Positions 34,887 through 44,853 of a DNA stretch of 64,000 bases are shown piece after piece. The notes below the pieces were generated by a model that worked only from the letters and a program-made list of their open reading frames with translations, was not told the origin of the DNA and did no database searches. Position numbers and translations under genes: made by a program. This stretch comes from Deefgea rivuli DSM 18356 (GTDB lineage: Bacteria > Pseudomonadota > Gammaproteobacteria > Burkholderiales > Chitinibacteraceae), in contig NZ_KK211082.1 in NCBI RefSeq assembly GCF_000620145.1, positions 359,492-423,491 on the forward strand. The letters run 5' to 3'. The stretch's first letter is position 1; every line of letters begins with the position of its first letter.

Positions 34887-36245
34887 TTACACGCCAGCCA
34901 ATTTCAGTAACAAGCCCAGCACGGCGCTGAAAGCAATCACTTGCATCACATTGCGCTTAAACTTAAATAAGGCGATGGCAGCGGCTAATGCCAGCAGTGC
35001 AGAAATCCAATCAAATACGCCCGCAAAACCTTGCGGCCACAGCACGTGAAAACCAAAAAATAGCGCCAGATTTAAAATCACCCCCACCACCGCAGCGGTA
35101 ATCGCGGTGAGTGGCGCGGTAAATTTCAAATTATTGTGCGTCGATTCAACCAACGGGCCTCCCGCCAAAATGAAAATAAACGACGGCAAAAAGGTAAACC
35201 ACGTCACCACGCAGGCCGCGACCGCACCAGCGAGGAACGCGCTATCAGGGCCGAAAAATGCTTTCAGATAGCCACCAATAAATCCCACATAAGCCACCAC
35301 CATAATCAAAGGGCCTGGCGTGGTTTCACCCAGTGCCAAACCATCGATCATTTGCGCCGCGCTTAGCCAACCAAAATGCCCTACCGCACCTTGGTACACA
35401 TACGGCAACACCGCATACGCACCACCGAAAGTCAGTAACGCCGCTTTGCTAAAAAACAAGCCCATTTGCGTCAGTGTATGATCCCAACCGTATAGCGCCA
35501 AAAGCACTGCCATTGTTGTTCCCCAGAGCGATACCCCAATGCCCAGCACCAGCGCCAGACGCGATCCGCTAAATTTTGCGTGTTCAGGCGTTGGCGTGTG
35601 ATCATCAATTAAGGCCGCACCATACGATTTGTTACCCGCGCCATGACCGCCACCGGTTTGAAAATATTCAGGTTTAAAACGCCCGCCCAACCAACCGAAC
35701 AATGCCGCCATCGCCACAATCAAGGGGAACGGTAAATTCAACGCAAAAATCGCCACAAACGAAGCACCGGCAATTGCCCACAAAACATTATTCTTTAAGG
35801 CGCGCGAACCAATGCGATGCGCGGCGTGTAGCACAATCGCCGTCACCGCCGGCTTAATCCCGTAAAACAGCCCCGCCACCAGCGGTAAATCACCATACGC
35901 AATATAAACCCAAGACAAACCGATGAGTATTACCAGCGAAGGTAAGAAAAAAAAAGTCCCTGCGACAATACCCCCCCATGTTTTATGCATAAGCCAACCA
36001 ATATATGTCGCCAATTGCTGCGCTTCGGGGCCGGGCAAGACCATGCAGTAATTCAGTGCATGCAAAAAGCGCTTTTCTGAAATCCAGCGCCGATTTTCAA
36101 CCAGCTCTTGGTGCATGATAGAAATCTGCCCCGCTGGCCCGCCAAAACTAATCAGCCCGAGCTTAAGCCAAAATAAAAACGCCTGCCAAAAACTCACTGG
36201 CGCGGGTGGGCTCACCTCAGCGAGCACCGTTTCAATTTTTTCCAT
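34887..36245 (-). CDS. chrA: Chromate transporter, long-chain type
   Basis: The 452-residue protein has two homologous CHR halves with about ten membrane helices. The first has FWLKLGLISFGGPAGQISIMHQELV and ALNYCMVLPGPEAQQLATYIGWL; the second FFSKAALLTFGGAYAVLPYVYQGAVGHFGWL and LALGETTPGPLIMVVAYVGFIGGYL. The fused form usually exports chromate by proton motive force. Chromate enters cells through sulfate transporters, and a sulfate-binding protein gene starts 180 bases away in the divergent direction. Confidence 0.93.
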   Translation of the reverse strand: MEKIETVLAEVSPPAPVSFWQAFLFWLKLGLISFGGPAGQISIMHQELVENRRWISEKRFLHALNYCMVLPGPEAQQLATYIGWLMHKTWGGIVAGTFFFLPSLVILIGLSWVYIAYGDLPLVAGLFYGIKPAVTAIVLHAAHRIGSRALKNNVLWAIAGASFVAIFALNLPFPLIVAMAALFGWLGGRFKPEYFQTGGGHGAGNKSYGAALIDDHTPTPEHAKFSGSRLALVLGIGVSLWGTTMAVLLALYGWDHTLTQMGLFFSKAALLTFGGAYAVLPYVYQGAVGHFGWLSAAQMIDGLALGETTPGPLIMVVAYVGFIGGYLKAFFGPDSAFLAGAVAACVVTWFTFLPSFIFILAGGPLVESTHNNLKFTAPLTAITAAVVGVILNLALFFGFHVLWPQGFAGVFDWISALLALAAAIALFKFKRNVMQVIAFSAVLGLLLKLAGV

Positions 36246-36425
36246 CGCAGCAGCCTTTCAATTCATGAATGAGTGCGGCGGATTATCCCTGAAATCAGGC
36301 ATCGTTTCTGCGCGATCTAGCTCATTCACATATACCCAAATAGAATAATATATAAATTTTTAAGTATTTAATCGAATATAAAATTCATGCAATCATCATT
36401 CCACTTACTCACAGGAAGCGATGAC

Positions 36426-37430
36426 ATGTTACTCAAACCTATCTCCCTAGCCCTCACTCTGGCCGTTTTTAGCAGTAGCGTATTTGCTGCCAATATCGAA
36501 TTACTCAATGTCTCTTACGATCCCACTCGCGAGCTTTATCAGGACTACAACAAAGCCTTCGCCAGCTATTACAAAAAGAAAACCGGCGATGATGTGACGA
36601 TCAAGCAATCGCACGGTGGCTCTGGCAAACAAGCGCGCGCCGTGCTCGACGGCCTTGAAGCCGACGTGGTGACTTTGGCGCTGGCCTATGACATCGACGT
36701 GCTGGGCGAGCAGGCCAAGTTGCTCAAACCCGATTGGCAAAAACAATTTCCAAGCAATTCATCACCGTACACATCGACCATTTTGTTCTTGGTGAAAAAA
36801 GGCAATCCAAAAGGCATCAAAGACTGGAATGATTTGATTCGCGCCGATGTGCAAGTGATTACGCCAAACCCAAAAACATCGGGCGGCGCACGCTGGAACT
36901 ACCTTGCAGCATGGGGCTGGGCGAAGAAAACCTATGGTTCTGATGAAAAAGCGCGCGAATTTGTACAAAAGCTCTTCAAAAATGTACCTGTTTTAGATAC
37001 TGGCGCACGTGGCTCGACGGTGACATTTACGCAGCGCGGTATTGGCGATGTCTTAGTGACATGGGAAAACGAAGCTGAATTGGTATTCCGCGAAGTCGGC
37101 CGCGATAAATTTGAAGTGGTTGCACCGGCTTATTCCATTAAGGCCGAGCCACCGGTAGCGATTGTCGATAAAAACGTCGATAAGAAAGGCACGCGAAAAG
37201 CAGCGACTGAATACTTGAATTATCTGTATTCCAAAGAAGGCCAAGAAATCATCGCGCAGAACTATTACCGCCCACTTGATAAAGACATTGCCGCGAAATA
37301 CGCGAAGCAATTCCCTAAAATCCAGCTCTTTGATATTGATGATGTATTTGGCGGTTGGACTAAGGCACAAAAAACACACTTTAGCGATGGTGGTATTTTT
37401 GACCAAATCATTAATGCGAATTCAAAATAA
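36426..37430 (+). CDS. sbp: Sulfate ABC transporter binding protein, copy 1
   Basis: The 334-residue protein has a signal peptide (to SSVFA) and the Sbp/CysP sequence [59 protein letters not shown] and [35 protein letters not shown]. It binds sulfate or thiosulfate for CysTWA. AGGA precedes the ATG at 36426. A paralogue lies at 44854 next to cysTWA; this copy has no transporter genes beside it and is followed by a porin. Confidence 0.93.
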   Translation: MLLKPISLALTLAVFSSSVFAANIELLNVSYDPTRELYQDYNKAFASYYKKKTGDDVTIKQSHGGSGKQARAVLDGLEADVVTLALAYDIDVLGEQAKLLKPDWQKQFPSNSSPYTSTILFLVKKGNPKGIKDWNDLIRADVQVITPNPKTSGGARWNYLAAWGWAKKTYGSDEKAREFVQKLFKNVPVLDTGARGSTVTFTQRGIGDVLVTWENEAELVFREVGRDKFEVVAPAYSIKAEPPVAIVDKNVDKKGTRKAATEYLNYLYSKEGQEIIAQNYYRPLDKDIAAKYAKQFPKIQLFDIDDVFGGWTKAQKTHFSDGGIFDQIINANSK

Positions 37431-37493
37431 TAATTGATCATATATTACTGCGGTTAAATGATGCAGCAGTAAACTATCAAAAGGGATTAAGCC

Positions 37494-38576
37494 ATGAACA
37501 AAATTATCGCACTATCGATTGCAGCGGCCTTGATTACACCGGCTGTATTTGCAGAAGTGACCATTAGCGGCAGTGTCCGCACCGCATTTGAATATGTGAG
37601 CCCCGATCAGGTCGGCGTTAAAGCAGGTTCAAAAAGCGATGGTACAAATAAAACACAATTAGCAGATCAAAGCTCACGCATTCGTTTCTCTGGCAAAGAT
37701 AAACTCGACTTTGGTGGTGATTTGATTTGGGTATTAGAAAATCGTTTCCGTGTTGGCGATGCCTATGATAAGGCGAGCACTGATGTGTGGGGCTCACGTG
37801 ATACTTATATCGGTTACAAAGGCGATTTTGGTTTTGCTCGTTTTGGTAAAATGGACAATGCCTATAAAAATATTTACAAAGGGATTGCACCGACACTAGA
37901 AGGTGAACTCAATGACTCTTCTGGTTATTTAGGTACTGGACAAGTATTACGCCGCCTTGGTAATCGTGATGCACAAGTCATTTATTATGAGACACCGAAC
38001 TTCAGTGGCTTTAATGCAAATGCTTCATACACCATTGGTGAAAAAACCGCTAAATATGATGCATCAACCTACCAAATTGGCGGTTATTGGAAAGATGATA
38101 TTTTTAATGTCGGCGCAGTTTATTCTTTAGGTCAAGATCAAAACTCAGATTATAAATCATCGAAAATCACCTCAGTGGCCAAAGAAGGTGCAAACATTAA
38201 TGGGCTTTTAATTGGCGGCAATGTGAATTACGCGGGTTTTGGCTTAGGCCTCACTTGGGAACAAGTAGATCGTGATGATGGAAAAATTTCACGCAAACAA
38301 GATAGCTACGCTGCTGCTGGCTCGTACAAATACGATAAATTGTATTTCTTATTGAGCTATGTAAAAGCAAATGATGTAGATACTTTAGCAGATTCAGGTG
38401 CAGAGCAATTGTCTTTGGGCGCCTCATACAATCTCAGCAAAAAAAGCAGAGTCTATGCAACTTATACAAAATTAGACAATGAGAAAAACGCTAATTTCAC
38501 GACTGAATCAGGCTACACATTGAACAATGGTCAAAGCTTAGATTTATTCTCGGTCGGCGTGCGCTCAGACTTTTAA
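37494..38576 (+). CDS. Neisserial-type outer membrane porin
   Basis: The 360-residue protein has a signal peptide (to AVFA) and a mature start EVTISGSVRTAFEYV typical of Gram-negative porin_4 family trimers in betaproteobacteria, with SSRIRFSGKDKLDFGGDLIWVLENRFRVG, GSRDTYIGYKGDFGFARFGKMDNAYK, and a C-terminal Phe. AAAGGG precedes the ATG. It lies 63 bases after the sulfate-binding protein gene and may be co-expressed; passage of sulfate is only an inference. Confidence 0.92.
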   Translation: MNKIIALSIAAALITPAVFAEVTISGSVRTAFEYVSPDQVGVKAGSKSDGTNKTQLADQSSRIRFSGKDKLDFGGDLIWVLENRFRVGDAYDKASTDVWGSRDTYIGYKGDFGFARFGKMDNAYKNIYKGIAPTLEGELNDSSGYLGTGQVLRRLGNRDAQVIYYETPNFSGFNANASYTIGEKTAKYDASTYQIGGYWKDDIFNVGAVYSLGQDQNSDYKSSKITSVAKEGANINGLLIGGNVNYAGFGLGLTWEQVDRDDGKISRKQDSYAAAGSYKYDKLYFLLSYVKANDVDTLADSGAEQLSLGASYNLSKKSRVYATYTKLDNEKNANFTTESGYTLNNGQSLDLFSVGVRSDF

Positions 38577-38592
38577 TTATTAATAAGAAGTT

Positions 38593-38619
38593 GCAGCCTA
38601 ATCTTATCAATTAGGCTGC
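38593..38619. terminator. Hairpin after the porin gene
   Basis: GCAGCCTAA-TCTTATCAA-TTAGGCTGC, a perfect nine-bp stem followed by a T-rich stretch, 17 bases past the porin stop. Confidence 0.7.
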
Positions 38620-38683
38620 TTATGTATTTTATTAATGAGCTTCATTAAAGCGCATCAATTGCATCACCCTAGGATTAATCGGT

Positions 38684-39496
38684 ATGAATTGGCCTTTTAC
38701 TCATCCGAATGTTCGGATACCTGTTCCCCCTGAAATAGCCCGTGAATGGCCAGAAAGCACATTTCATATTGATTCATTTCGCGGCGTAATCGTCAAAGCG
38801 CTGGGCTCGACCTTGTCCTCTGCATTTCAACCCATTTTTGATCGACAAGGTACGCGTTTTGGCGATGAAGCTTTGCTGCGCGCCACCGTGCGCCACAAAG
38901 CCATTTCACCGCAGCAAGCTTTTGATTCGGCACGGCAAGGCGACAAATTGATTGCATTTGATCGCCTCTGCCGCACCGTGCATGTAATGAATTTTGCCAG
39001 CTATGCACCGCAAGAACGCTTGCTGTTTTTGAATGTACATCCAGAGCTATTGGTGCAAATCAACGATCACGGTGCGTATTTTGAGCGCATTCTAAATGGC
39101 TTAGGTTTTAGCCCCAATCAGGTCGTGCTGGAATTACTCGAAAATGAAGCCGCAACGCTGGATGCAACGGCGATTCAACGTGCGGTTAAAAACTACCGCG
39201 CCAAAGGCTACCGCATCGCGCTGGATGATTTTGGCCACGGCATGGCCAATTTAGATCGTTTATGGCTACTAGAACCTGACTTCGTCAAATTAGATCGGCA
39301 TATTTTGACGCTCGCCAGCCAGCAAGAAAAAGCGCGTCACGGCTACGCCAAATTGGTGTCTTTATTACACGATGCGGGTAGCTTGGTCATCGCCGAAGGC
39401 GTTGAAACCCGAGAACAAAAAGAAATCGCACTCGAGAGTGGCGTAGATGGCCTACAAGGCTTTTTACTCGCCCATCCCGAATTTAGACCGATTTAA
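38684..39496 (+). CDS. EAL-domain cyclic-di-GMP phosphodiesterase
   Basis: The 270-residue protein is a nearly bare EAL domain: AFQPIFDRQGTRFGDEALLR (EAL motif), LFLNVHPELL, VVLELLENEA, RIALDDFGHGMANLDRLWLLEPDFVKLDR, VIAEGVETREQ and GLQGFLLAHP. All residues expected for metal and substrate binding appear present, so it is probably active. No sensor domain is obvious in the first 40 residues. It is one of three c-di-GMP enzymes in the window. Confidence 0.92.
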   Translation: MNWPFTHPNVRIPVPPEIAREWPESTFHIDSFRGVIVKALGSTLSSAFQPIFDRQGTRFGDEALLRATVRHKAISPQQAFDSARQGDKLIAFDRLCRTVHVMNFASYAPQERLLFLNVHPELLVQINDHGAYFERILNGLGFSPNQVVLELLENEAATLDATAIQRAVKNYRAKGYRIALDDFGHGMANLDRLWLLEPDFVKLDRHILTLASQQEKARHGYAKLVSLLHDAGSLVIAEGVETREQKEIALESGVDGLQGFLLAHPEFRPI

Positions 39497-39559
39497 ATCG
39501 CAAGTAGATGCTGTCTTGATAACACTTTTGCACCATCAACATTCAAAGAAGCTCCGAAT

Positions 39560-40156
39560 ATGAATTCTATTGAGCAATGGCTAGCCGCTGGCAATCGCAT
39601 CCTTATCGCCCCAGGTTGGAATAACTCGGGTGATGCACATTGGCAATCGCTGTGGCAGCAGCAATACCCACAATTTGAGCGAATCGAACAAGACGATTGG
39701 CAGCATCCACACGCTGGTTTCTGGGTGCGCAATTTCGAGCAAAAAATCGCCGAGCGCGATGTGCCGACGATTATTGTGGCGCATAGTTTGGCGTGTGCAA
39801 CGCTCGCGCATTGGAGCGCTTTATATGGCCGAGAACGCTGCGTGCAAGGCGTTTTATTGGTCGCCCCTGCCGACGTGATGCGGCCAGAAGCGCCCGATGC
39901 GTTTCGCGGCTTTGCGCCCTTACCGCATATTCCTTTGCCTTTTTTAAGCTGGGTGGTGGCAAGCAGTAATGACCCTAGTTGCACGGAAGAACGTGCCAGC
40001 CAGTTGGCTACGACATGGCGCAGCAAATTAACCGTGCTGCCCGATGCGGGGCATATCAATGTCGAATCCGGCCACGGAGAATGGCCAGAAGGCTTGGACT
40101 ATTTACGGCGCTTGATTGCGCTAACAAACGATTTTAATGGCGGCTCCGCCCAATAA
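39560..40156 (+). CDS. RBBP9/YdeN family alpha/beta hydrolase
   Basis: The 198-residue protein has RILIAPGWNNSGDAHWQSLWQQQYPQ, the nucleophile elbow VAHSLACATLAHW, SSNDPSC carrying the likely Asp, and PDAGHINVESGHGEWPEG carrying the His. The family comprises small serine hydrolases of unclear substrate. It lies 64 bases after the EAL gene and ends facing the NACHT-like gene. Confidence 0.88.
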   Translation: MNSIEQWLAAGNRILIAPGWNNSGDAHWQSLWQQQYPQFERIEQDDWQHPHAGFWVRNFEQKIAERDVPTIIVAHSLACATLAHWSALYGRERCVQGVLLVAPADVMRPEAPDAFRGFAPLPHIPLPFLSWVVASSNDPSCTEERASQLATTWRSKLTVLPDAGHINVESGHGEWPEGLDYLRRLIALTNDFNGGSAQ

Positions 40157-40202
40157 AACTAAACAAGCAAATGCTTGCGCTCATTGATGTATTGCTTAAG
40201 TT

Positions 40203-43200
40203 TCAATTTTTTTGTTTCGTATTTTCTTTGGGTAAACGTGGTCGTAAATCTAGAACCTTCACTGCCAATTTGAGCGACCACACTTTTTCAGACTCAATTC
40301 TTCTAGCCTCCTCTTCCAGCATCAGGCGTAAACCCGCAACATCAAGCTTCGCCCCAGTTTCAGGATGATCCCAATTTTGATCTCGAGTCACGGTCACAAG
40401 CAAACAACCAGCACGACGGTTTTCTGGTGCCATATATTTGCTCACAAGCTGCTTATCTAAAGTGTCACGTAAAACACGCCCTGAGTGCTTATCACCCAGC
40501 TTGAGCTCAATGACGCTTTCTAAATTGGGCTTGATGATATGCAGACGAATGTCGGTTTCTTTTTCGTCGGCAGTAACTTCCTCTTGGTTGACCTTATAAA
40601 TTTCATTGGCACGATTTGACAATTCGTGTGCAATGGCACGGCGCATAATTTTTTCTTCCGAAATTTCCGCCCACTGCTCTCGCGGAGAATCATCCCGCAG
40701 CAACAAATCGTCTAGATCATCTAGCCTGTCGCACATCAACACAAAAAATTCATCGTTATTGGCAGGCGCAATTTCATATTTTTTTAGAAATTTAACAATT
40801 TGAGCCGTCTCATAAACTTGTTCATCCATCTCCTTCGCTGCTCGTTCTTTGGCCAGCACTAAAGCGCGATCTCTAAAATGGACGAATAACGGGTCTTCGA
40901 TCAATGTTGCTTTGATGCGCCATCCATCTGCGCCGCCAAGATTCAAAACAGCATCCAATAGGTAACTCCTTCCATCTTGCGCATTGTCACGCGGCCCAGG
41001 CGAATACACACCTTCATGCGTGATGTCTTCATCAATTCTCACATTCCGATAGGCAAGCCGCAGTAACTCCAGCAGTAACTCTGGTGTAAAACCTGGAGCG
41101 GTCAACTCAAACAATTGCTTTTGATGGCGACCACCAAATAACTCAGCAATCCATCGAACGCCAATCGAGTCGGCTTCATTTTCATGCCCCTCTAAGCCAT
41201 CAATCAATATTCGAACACCATCCTCAGGGGCGTAACACAGTAAGACGGGTAGCCATACTGAAGAAAAATTTGAATTCAAACCATGAATAAGCTGATTTTT
41301 AGCCTGCTGTTTCACAAGCAAGGCTTCACTTTCTGCGCCATAAGTCATCAGCAGATTGACTACCATTCTCAGGCGCGTCTCTACCGCATACTCACATTCG
41401 GACTCCCGTAATAGCGGCGAAGTAGCGAACCACTGAGCTAACTGGGGAATCAATAGCAGGACAATTGCTTGGGATTCATATTGTAAGCATTGCAAGACGT
41501 GATGGTGAGCAAGTGCCACTACGGGCTCCGACAGTTCACTCGCCAATTCCACAGCAAATATTTCAGTAACCGCAGTTGGATGGGTAATTGCCAAATCAGT
41601 TAGCCACGCGGGAAAGTGATTTAATTCTATCAAGGCAAAACGGCTAGCAACTAAAGCTTCTGCATGGCTCAGCCTACTTGCCCAGCTTGGGTCTTCTGCT
41701 TCTGCATAAATGCCAGCTAAACCCATCAACCACGCGTAGCGAGTAATATTTTTTTCTTCAAGCAAACGTTCACAGCGTAACGGAGGACTATCTTTACGCC
41801 AAATTGCCATCAGCGTTACACGCAGCCGCTCAACAACGTCTTGATTGAAATGCTTTTCAAAAAAAGGGCGATTCCACCCAGAAAACTTATCATTTCCCTC
41901 ATCACGAGCTACTTTCCATAGCTGCCATGCAGTTGTTTCTCGTAAGTCTGTTGCAAATGCTTTTTCTGGATGACTAGAAAGCTCTTCCCAAAATACTAGC
42001 CAACTCTGGTAATTCTGCTCTTCTTCGCGTTGTCTTCGTTTTTCTGCTTCCTGATGCTGTTTTTCCCATACTTCCAGCTCTGGATTGTTGGATATGGGTT
42101 GCATGTAAGCATTGAGATGTTCAACCAATTCCTGCTGATCTATGACCAGCGGTCGTATGAATTCTGCGTATTGCTTTCGATCCGTATTTGGGGCTCTGTG
42201 CAGCCACATTGCCAACTCAAGTAACAATAAGCGTTCAGAAGTAGGACGACTCTGCTCCGCGAGTTTGGCTAGCACCCAGTCGCCATCTTGTTCAGCATTC
42301 AATTGAATAGGCCCATCCGAGCATGTGCGATAGATGCGAGACCAAGGGTTGCTTTCAATTTCAAAGCTTTGAGTCAAAGCAATATCTAGCCAAAATAAGA
42401 CTTCCCGATAAGAAGTTGGCAGCGCAGCAAGCTCTTGCTTCAAGATGTTGATCGGTTCTTTCTGACTTGCATATCCATCCTTTGAAAAACGCAACGCCAC
42501 AATAGCTGATTTAAACAAAGCCTCACTACGTTCACCAGCGACTAATTGCCGCACACAACATGCTGCTAATGCGTGCAGCAAATGCGGTCTGCTCGTACTA
42601 AAACGCCAACCCTCTTGAAACTCAGCATTCTCCAAAATAAGGTCGCTTAGCTTGTGCCGCAAGCCATTCAAAAGGATTGGCGTAATATCTACGGCAGCAA
42701 TCAGCCGAGGCCACTGCCAACCCAGCAAACCCACCTCATCAACTCTTTCTGAAGTGTGCTTCAGCAAAAATTCAAGCTGCTCAAGCGATACATGGCTAGG
42801 AAAAAAACTCACTATGGCTGTTTTTAACAATTGCTCCGGCCATTGCCCAACGTTCTGCTGCATATTGGCGACGACATCAAAAATACAAGAATCATTAAGT
42901 TGCCCCAAGGTTTCCAATGCACTACGTCGAACTCGTTGCTCTTCAGTGGGATTGATTGCCGCAGCGCATGCCAAATCAGCACATTGATTTATTTCACCGC
43001 TACCAATGACGTCAATCAGCAATTCCCGTACTTCCATATTTTCAATACCAACATCCCACAGCTCGCGTATTAACGAGGCCAGCTCAGCATGTGCAAACCG
43101 CTGAATCTGAATGCTGGCCGTATGCATTCCTCTCCAGCCGCCATGCTGATAGCACTCAACATAGGCTCGCAAAGTCTGACGGCGTTGAGAGGAAGAAAAC

Positions 43201-44561
43201 GATTCTGGATCGGCAAAATCAAGCAGCACCTCTGGCTCTCGCGACAGAACCTCATCAAACACACTTGAATTGTCTGCTGCGAGCCAAGCCGCAACTGCGC
43301 GCATACTGGGTTTAATGACTTTGATGCTCTGCGGAGTCTGGGCAAACAACAGCCGCTTCAGCGTCTTCATCGCCATCCCGCTTTTTAGCAATTGATTTAA
43401 TTGCTGTGCCGCAAGGAACTCAATCACCGAGCGATGGTGAAAACGAACCCTGCCGTAGTTGGCAATACCAAAAAGCGCTCGCTCCAGCAGTGTTTTGCGC
43501 TCTTTCTCATCCCAGTCAGTCAGAATATCAGCAGGATCGAGCGCACTATCCGCCGCTGAAATCACATCCGACTCCACACTGTGGCGCAAAGTGAATTTAC
43601 GGGACAAAACACAAGCTAGAGCCAGTCTGGATGCACCATCTAATGCCTTTTCTGGCGACAGAGCCATGATTTCTTGTCGAACAGAATCTAAGCGTGGTTT
43701 CAGCTTGATGCGGATATTATTTTCCAGCTGTTTTCGATGCGCACGGATCTGCTGATGCTCCCGCCAGTCCTCACACAATTCGATCAGATCCAGTGGGCGA
43801 TGAGTAAACTCTTCTACATTTTGCAATCGAATTGCGGCCATCAATTCGTCTGGATTGGCGATGTTCAGCACGCGGATCATTTCGCTAATTTGCTCGCTAG
43901 ACAAAGGCATCAAGCAAACGCTGCGCCAAATGGGATCTTCACGCTCGGCAACAACGTTATTATTGAATTGCTTTGATTTGCTAATCTCTGCCGCAAAAGC
44001 CTCCCCAGTCGGCACTTCGCGCTCTTGCTGCGCTTCTGGAAAAGGAAGGTATTGCTTAAATTTTTCACGGTCAAATGGAACTGGGCGCGTCGTGATAATG
44101 ATGCGCACACGCCCCAGCAGCCCCTTCAGTGCCTTCTCCAAATTAACTAGGGCTTTTCTAAACGAATTTTGGGTTAGCTGAAGTTCATCAAAAGAATCTA
44201 AGAAAAAAGTCGCAACGCCTGACTGCGACTCTCTCCAATGCTCAAGTCGAGTTTCTTCTCCGGAGGATAAAAGCTCAGTCAAGCTACTGCTTGATGCCAA
44301 TTCGGCTAGCTCAAGAAAAAACGCGGCGTGCCCTTCATCCCAGAGGCGTTTTTGCTCTTGCTGGCATTCGTACGTTTTACCTGAACCCGCCTCTGCAATA
44401 ATCAAGATTCGGCTTGAATTGAGTAACTTCGACCAATCCAGCGCGTTATAGCCTGCCAAATGAGTAAAAATCTGCGTTCTTTCTATGTCTTTCAGTGCTT
44501 CATCAGACAGTTCACAAAAAATACGTTTGATTCGCGAGCAGGAGGAAGGTGGGATTTGCAT
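40203..44561 (-). CDS. NACHT-like STAND NTPase with C-terminal PD-(D/E)XK-like domain, candidate defence protein
   Basis: The 1,452-residue protein starts with a short N-terminal segment and a STAND-type NTPase: a P-loop at 56-63 (AEAGSGKT), a Walker B with acidic cluster at 121-127 (LDSFDEL) and RIIITTRP at 153-160. About 250-430 looks like a winged-helix/lid region. Residues of about 430-1,300 are helical, in places HEAT-like. The end has D1337, E1352-L-K1354 (VIELKLGDK) and QLVSKY (Gln1371, Tyr1376), the order of a PD-(D/E)XK nuclease with the Q-xxx-Y motif. Known Avs proteins carry N-terminal effectors; here the nuclease-like part is C-terminal. The ATG at 44561 gives the conserved start but lacks a clear ribosome site; ATG 44621 is an alternative. 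It stands alone. The defence role is inferred. Confidence 0.75.
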   Translation of the reverse strand: MQIPPSSCSRIKRIFCELSDEALKDIERTQIFTHLAGYNALDWSKLLNSSRILIIAEAGSGKTYECQQEQKRLWDEGHAAFFLELAELASSSSLTELLSSGEETRLEHWRESQSGVATFFLDSFDELQLTQNSFRKALVNLEKALKGLLGRVRIIITTRPVPFDREKFKQYLPFPEAQQEREVPTGEAFAAEISKSKQFNNNVVAEREDPIWRSVCLMPLSSEQISEMIRVLNIANPDELMAAIRLQNVEEFTHRPLDLIELCEDWREHQQIRAHRKQLENNIRIKLKPRLDSVRQEIMALSPEKALDGASRLALACVLSRKFTLRHSVESDVISAADSALDPADILTDWDEKERKTLLERALFGIANYGRVRFHHRSVIEFLAAQQLNQLLKSGMAMKTLKRLLFAQTPQSIKVIKPSMRAVAAWLAADNSSVFDEVLSREPEVLLDFADPESFSSSQRRQTLRAYVECYQHGGWRGMHTASIQIQRFAHAELASLIRELWDVGIENMEVRELLIDVIGSGEINQCADLACAAAINPTEEQRVRRSALETLGQLNDSCIFDVVANMQQNVGQWPEQLLKTAIVSFFPSHVSLEQLEFLLKHTSERVDEVGLLGWQWPRLIAAVDITPILLNGLRHKLSDLILENAEFQEGWRFSTSRPHLLHALAACCVRQLVAGERSEALFKSAIVALRFSKDGYASQKEPINILKQELAALPTSYREVLFWLDIALTQSFEIESNPWSRIYRTCSDGPIQLNAEQDGDWVLAKLAEQSRPTSERLLLLELAMWLHRAPNTDRKQYAEFIRPLVIDQQELVEHLNAYMQPISNNPELEVWEKQHQEAEKRRQREEEQNYQSWLVFWEELSSHPEKAFATDLRETTAWQLWKVARDEGNDKFSGWNRPFFEKHFNQDVVERLRVTLMAIWRKDSPPLRCERLLEEKNITRYAWLMGLAGIYAEAEDPSWASRLSHAEALVASRFALIELNHFPAWLTDLAITHPTAVTEIFAVELASELSEPVVALAHHHVLQCLQYESQAIVLLLIPQLAQWFATSPLLRESECEYAVETRLRMVVNLLMTYGAESEALLVKQQAKNQLIHGLNSNFSSVWLPVLLCYAPEDGVRILIDGLEGHENEADSIGVRWIAELFGGRHQKQLFELTAPGFTPELLLELLRLAYRNVRIDEDITHEGVYSPGPRDNAQDGRSYLLDAVLNLGGADGWRIKATLIEDPLFVHFRDRALVLAKERAAKEMDEQVYETAQIVKFLKKYEIAPANNDEFFVLMCDRLDDLDDLLLRDDSPREQWAEISEEKIMRRAIAHELSNRANEIYKVNQEEVTADEKETDIRLHIIKPNLESVIELKLGDKHSGRVLRDTLDKQLVSKYMAPENRRAGCLLVTVTRDQNWDHPETGAKLDVAGLRLMLEEEARRIESEKVWSLKLAVKVLDLRPRLPKENTKQKN

Positions 44562-44853
44562 TATGAGCGAACGCGCCAAAGTGTTTAGATGTGGATGCCA
44601 AGTGTAACGACAGCAAATCATGAACGCCAATGTAATTCCCAATAAAAATTAGTCGCCATCTTATGTAAACAAGTCCACTAGCTTGCTGAAAACTATTTTT
44701 CAATGGGCAATAAACAGCCCCTTGCTTGCAAGCGGCTTCTTTAAAAAATAAAAACATTTAATTCTATAATAATAATTTTATATTCCTTGTTGGCATAAGC
44801 TTGAGTTGTTACAGTCAAATCCATTCTCATCTCGCGCTTCAAGGAATTCCGCA

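Noticed and set aside
40157..44853. Further defence genes beside the NACHT-like gene
   Set aside because: The flanking genes are an RBBP9-like hydrolase and a sulfate-binding protein; no integrase, attachment site or second defence gene is visible.
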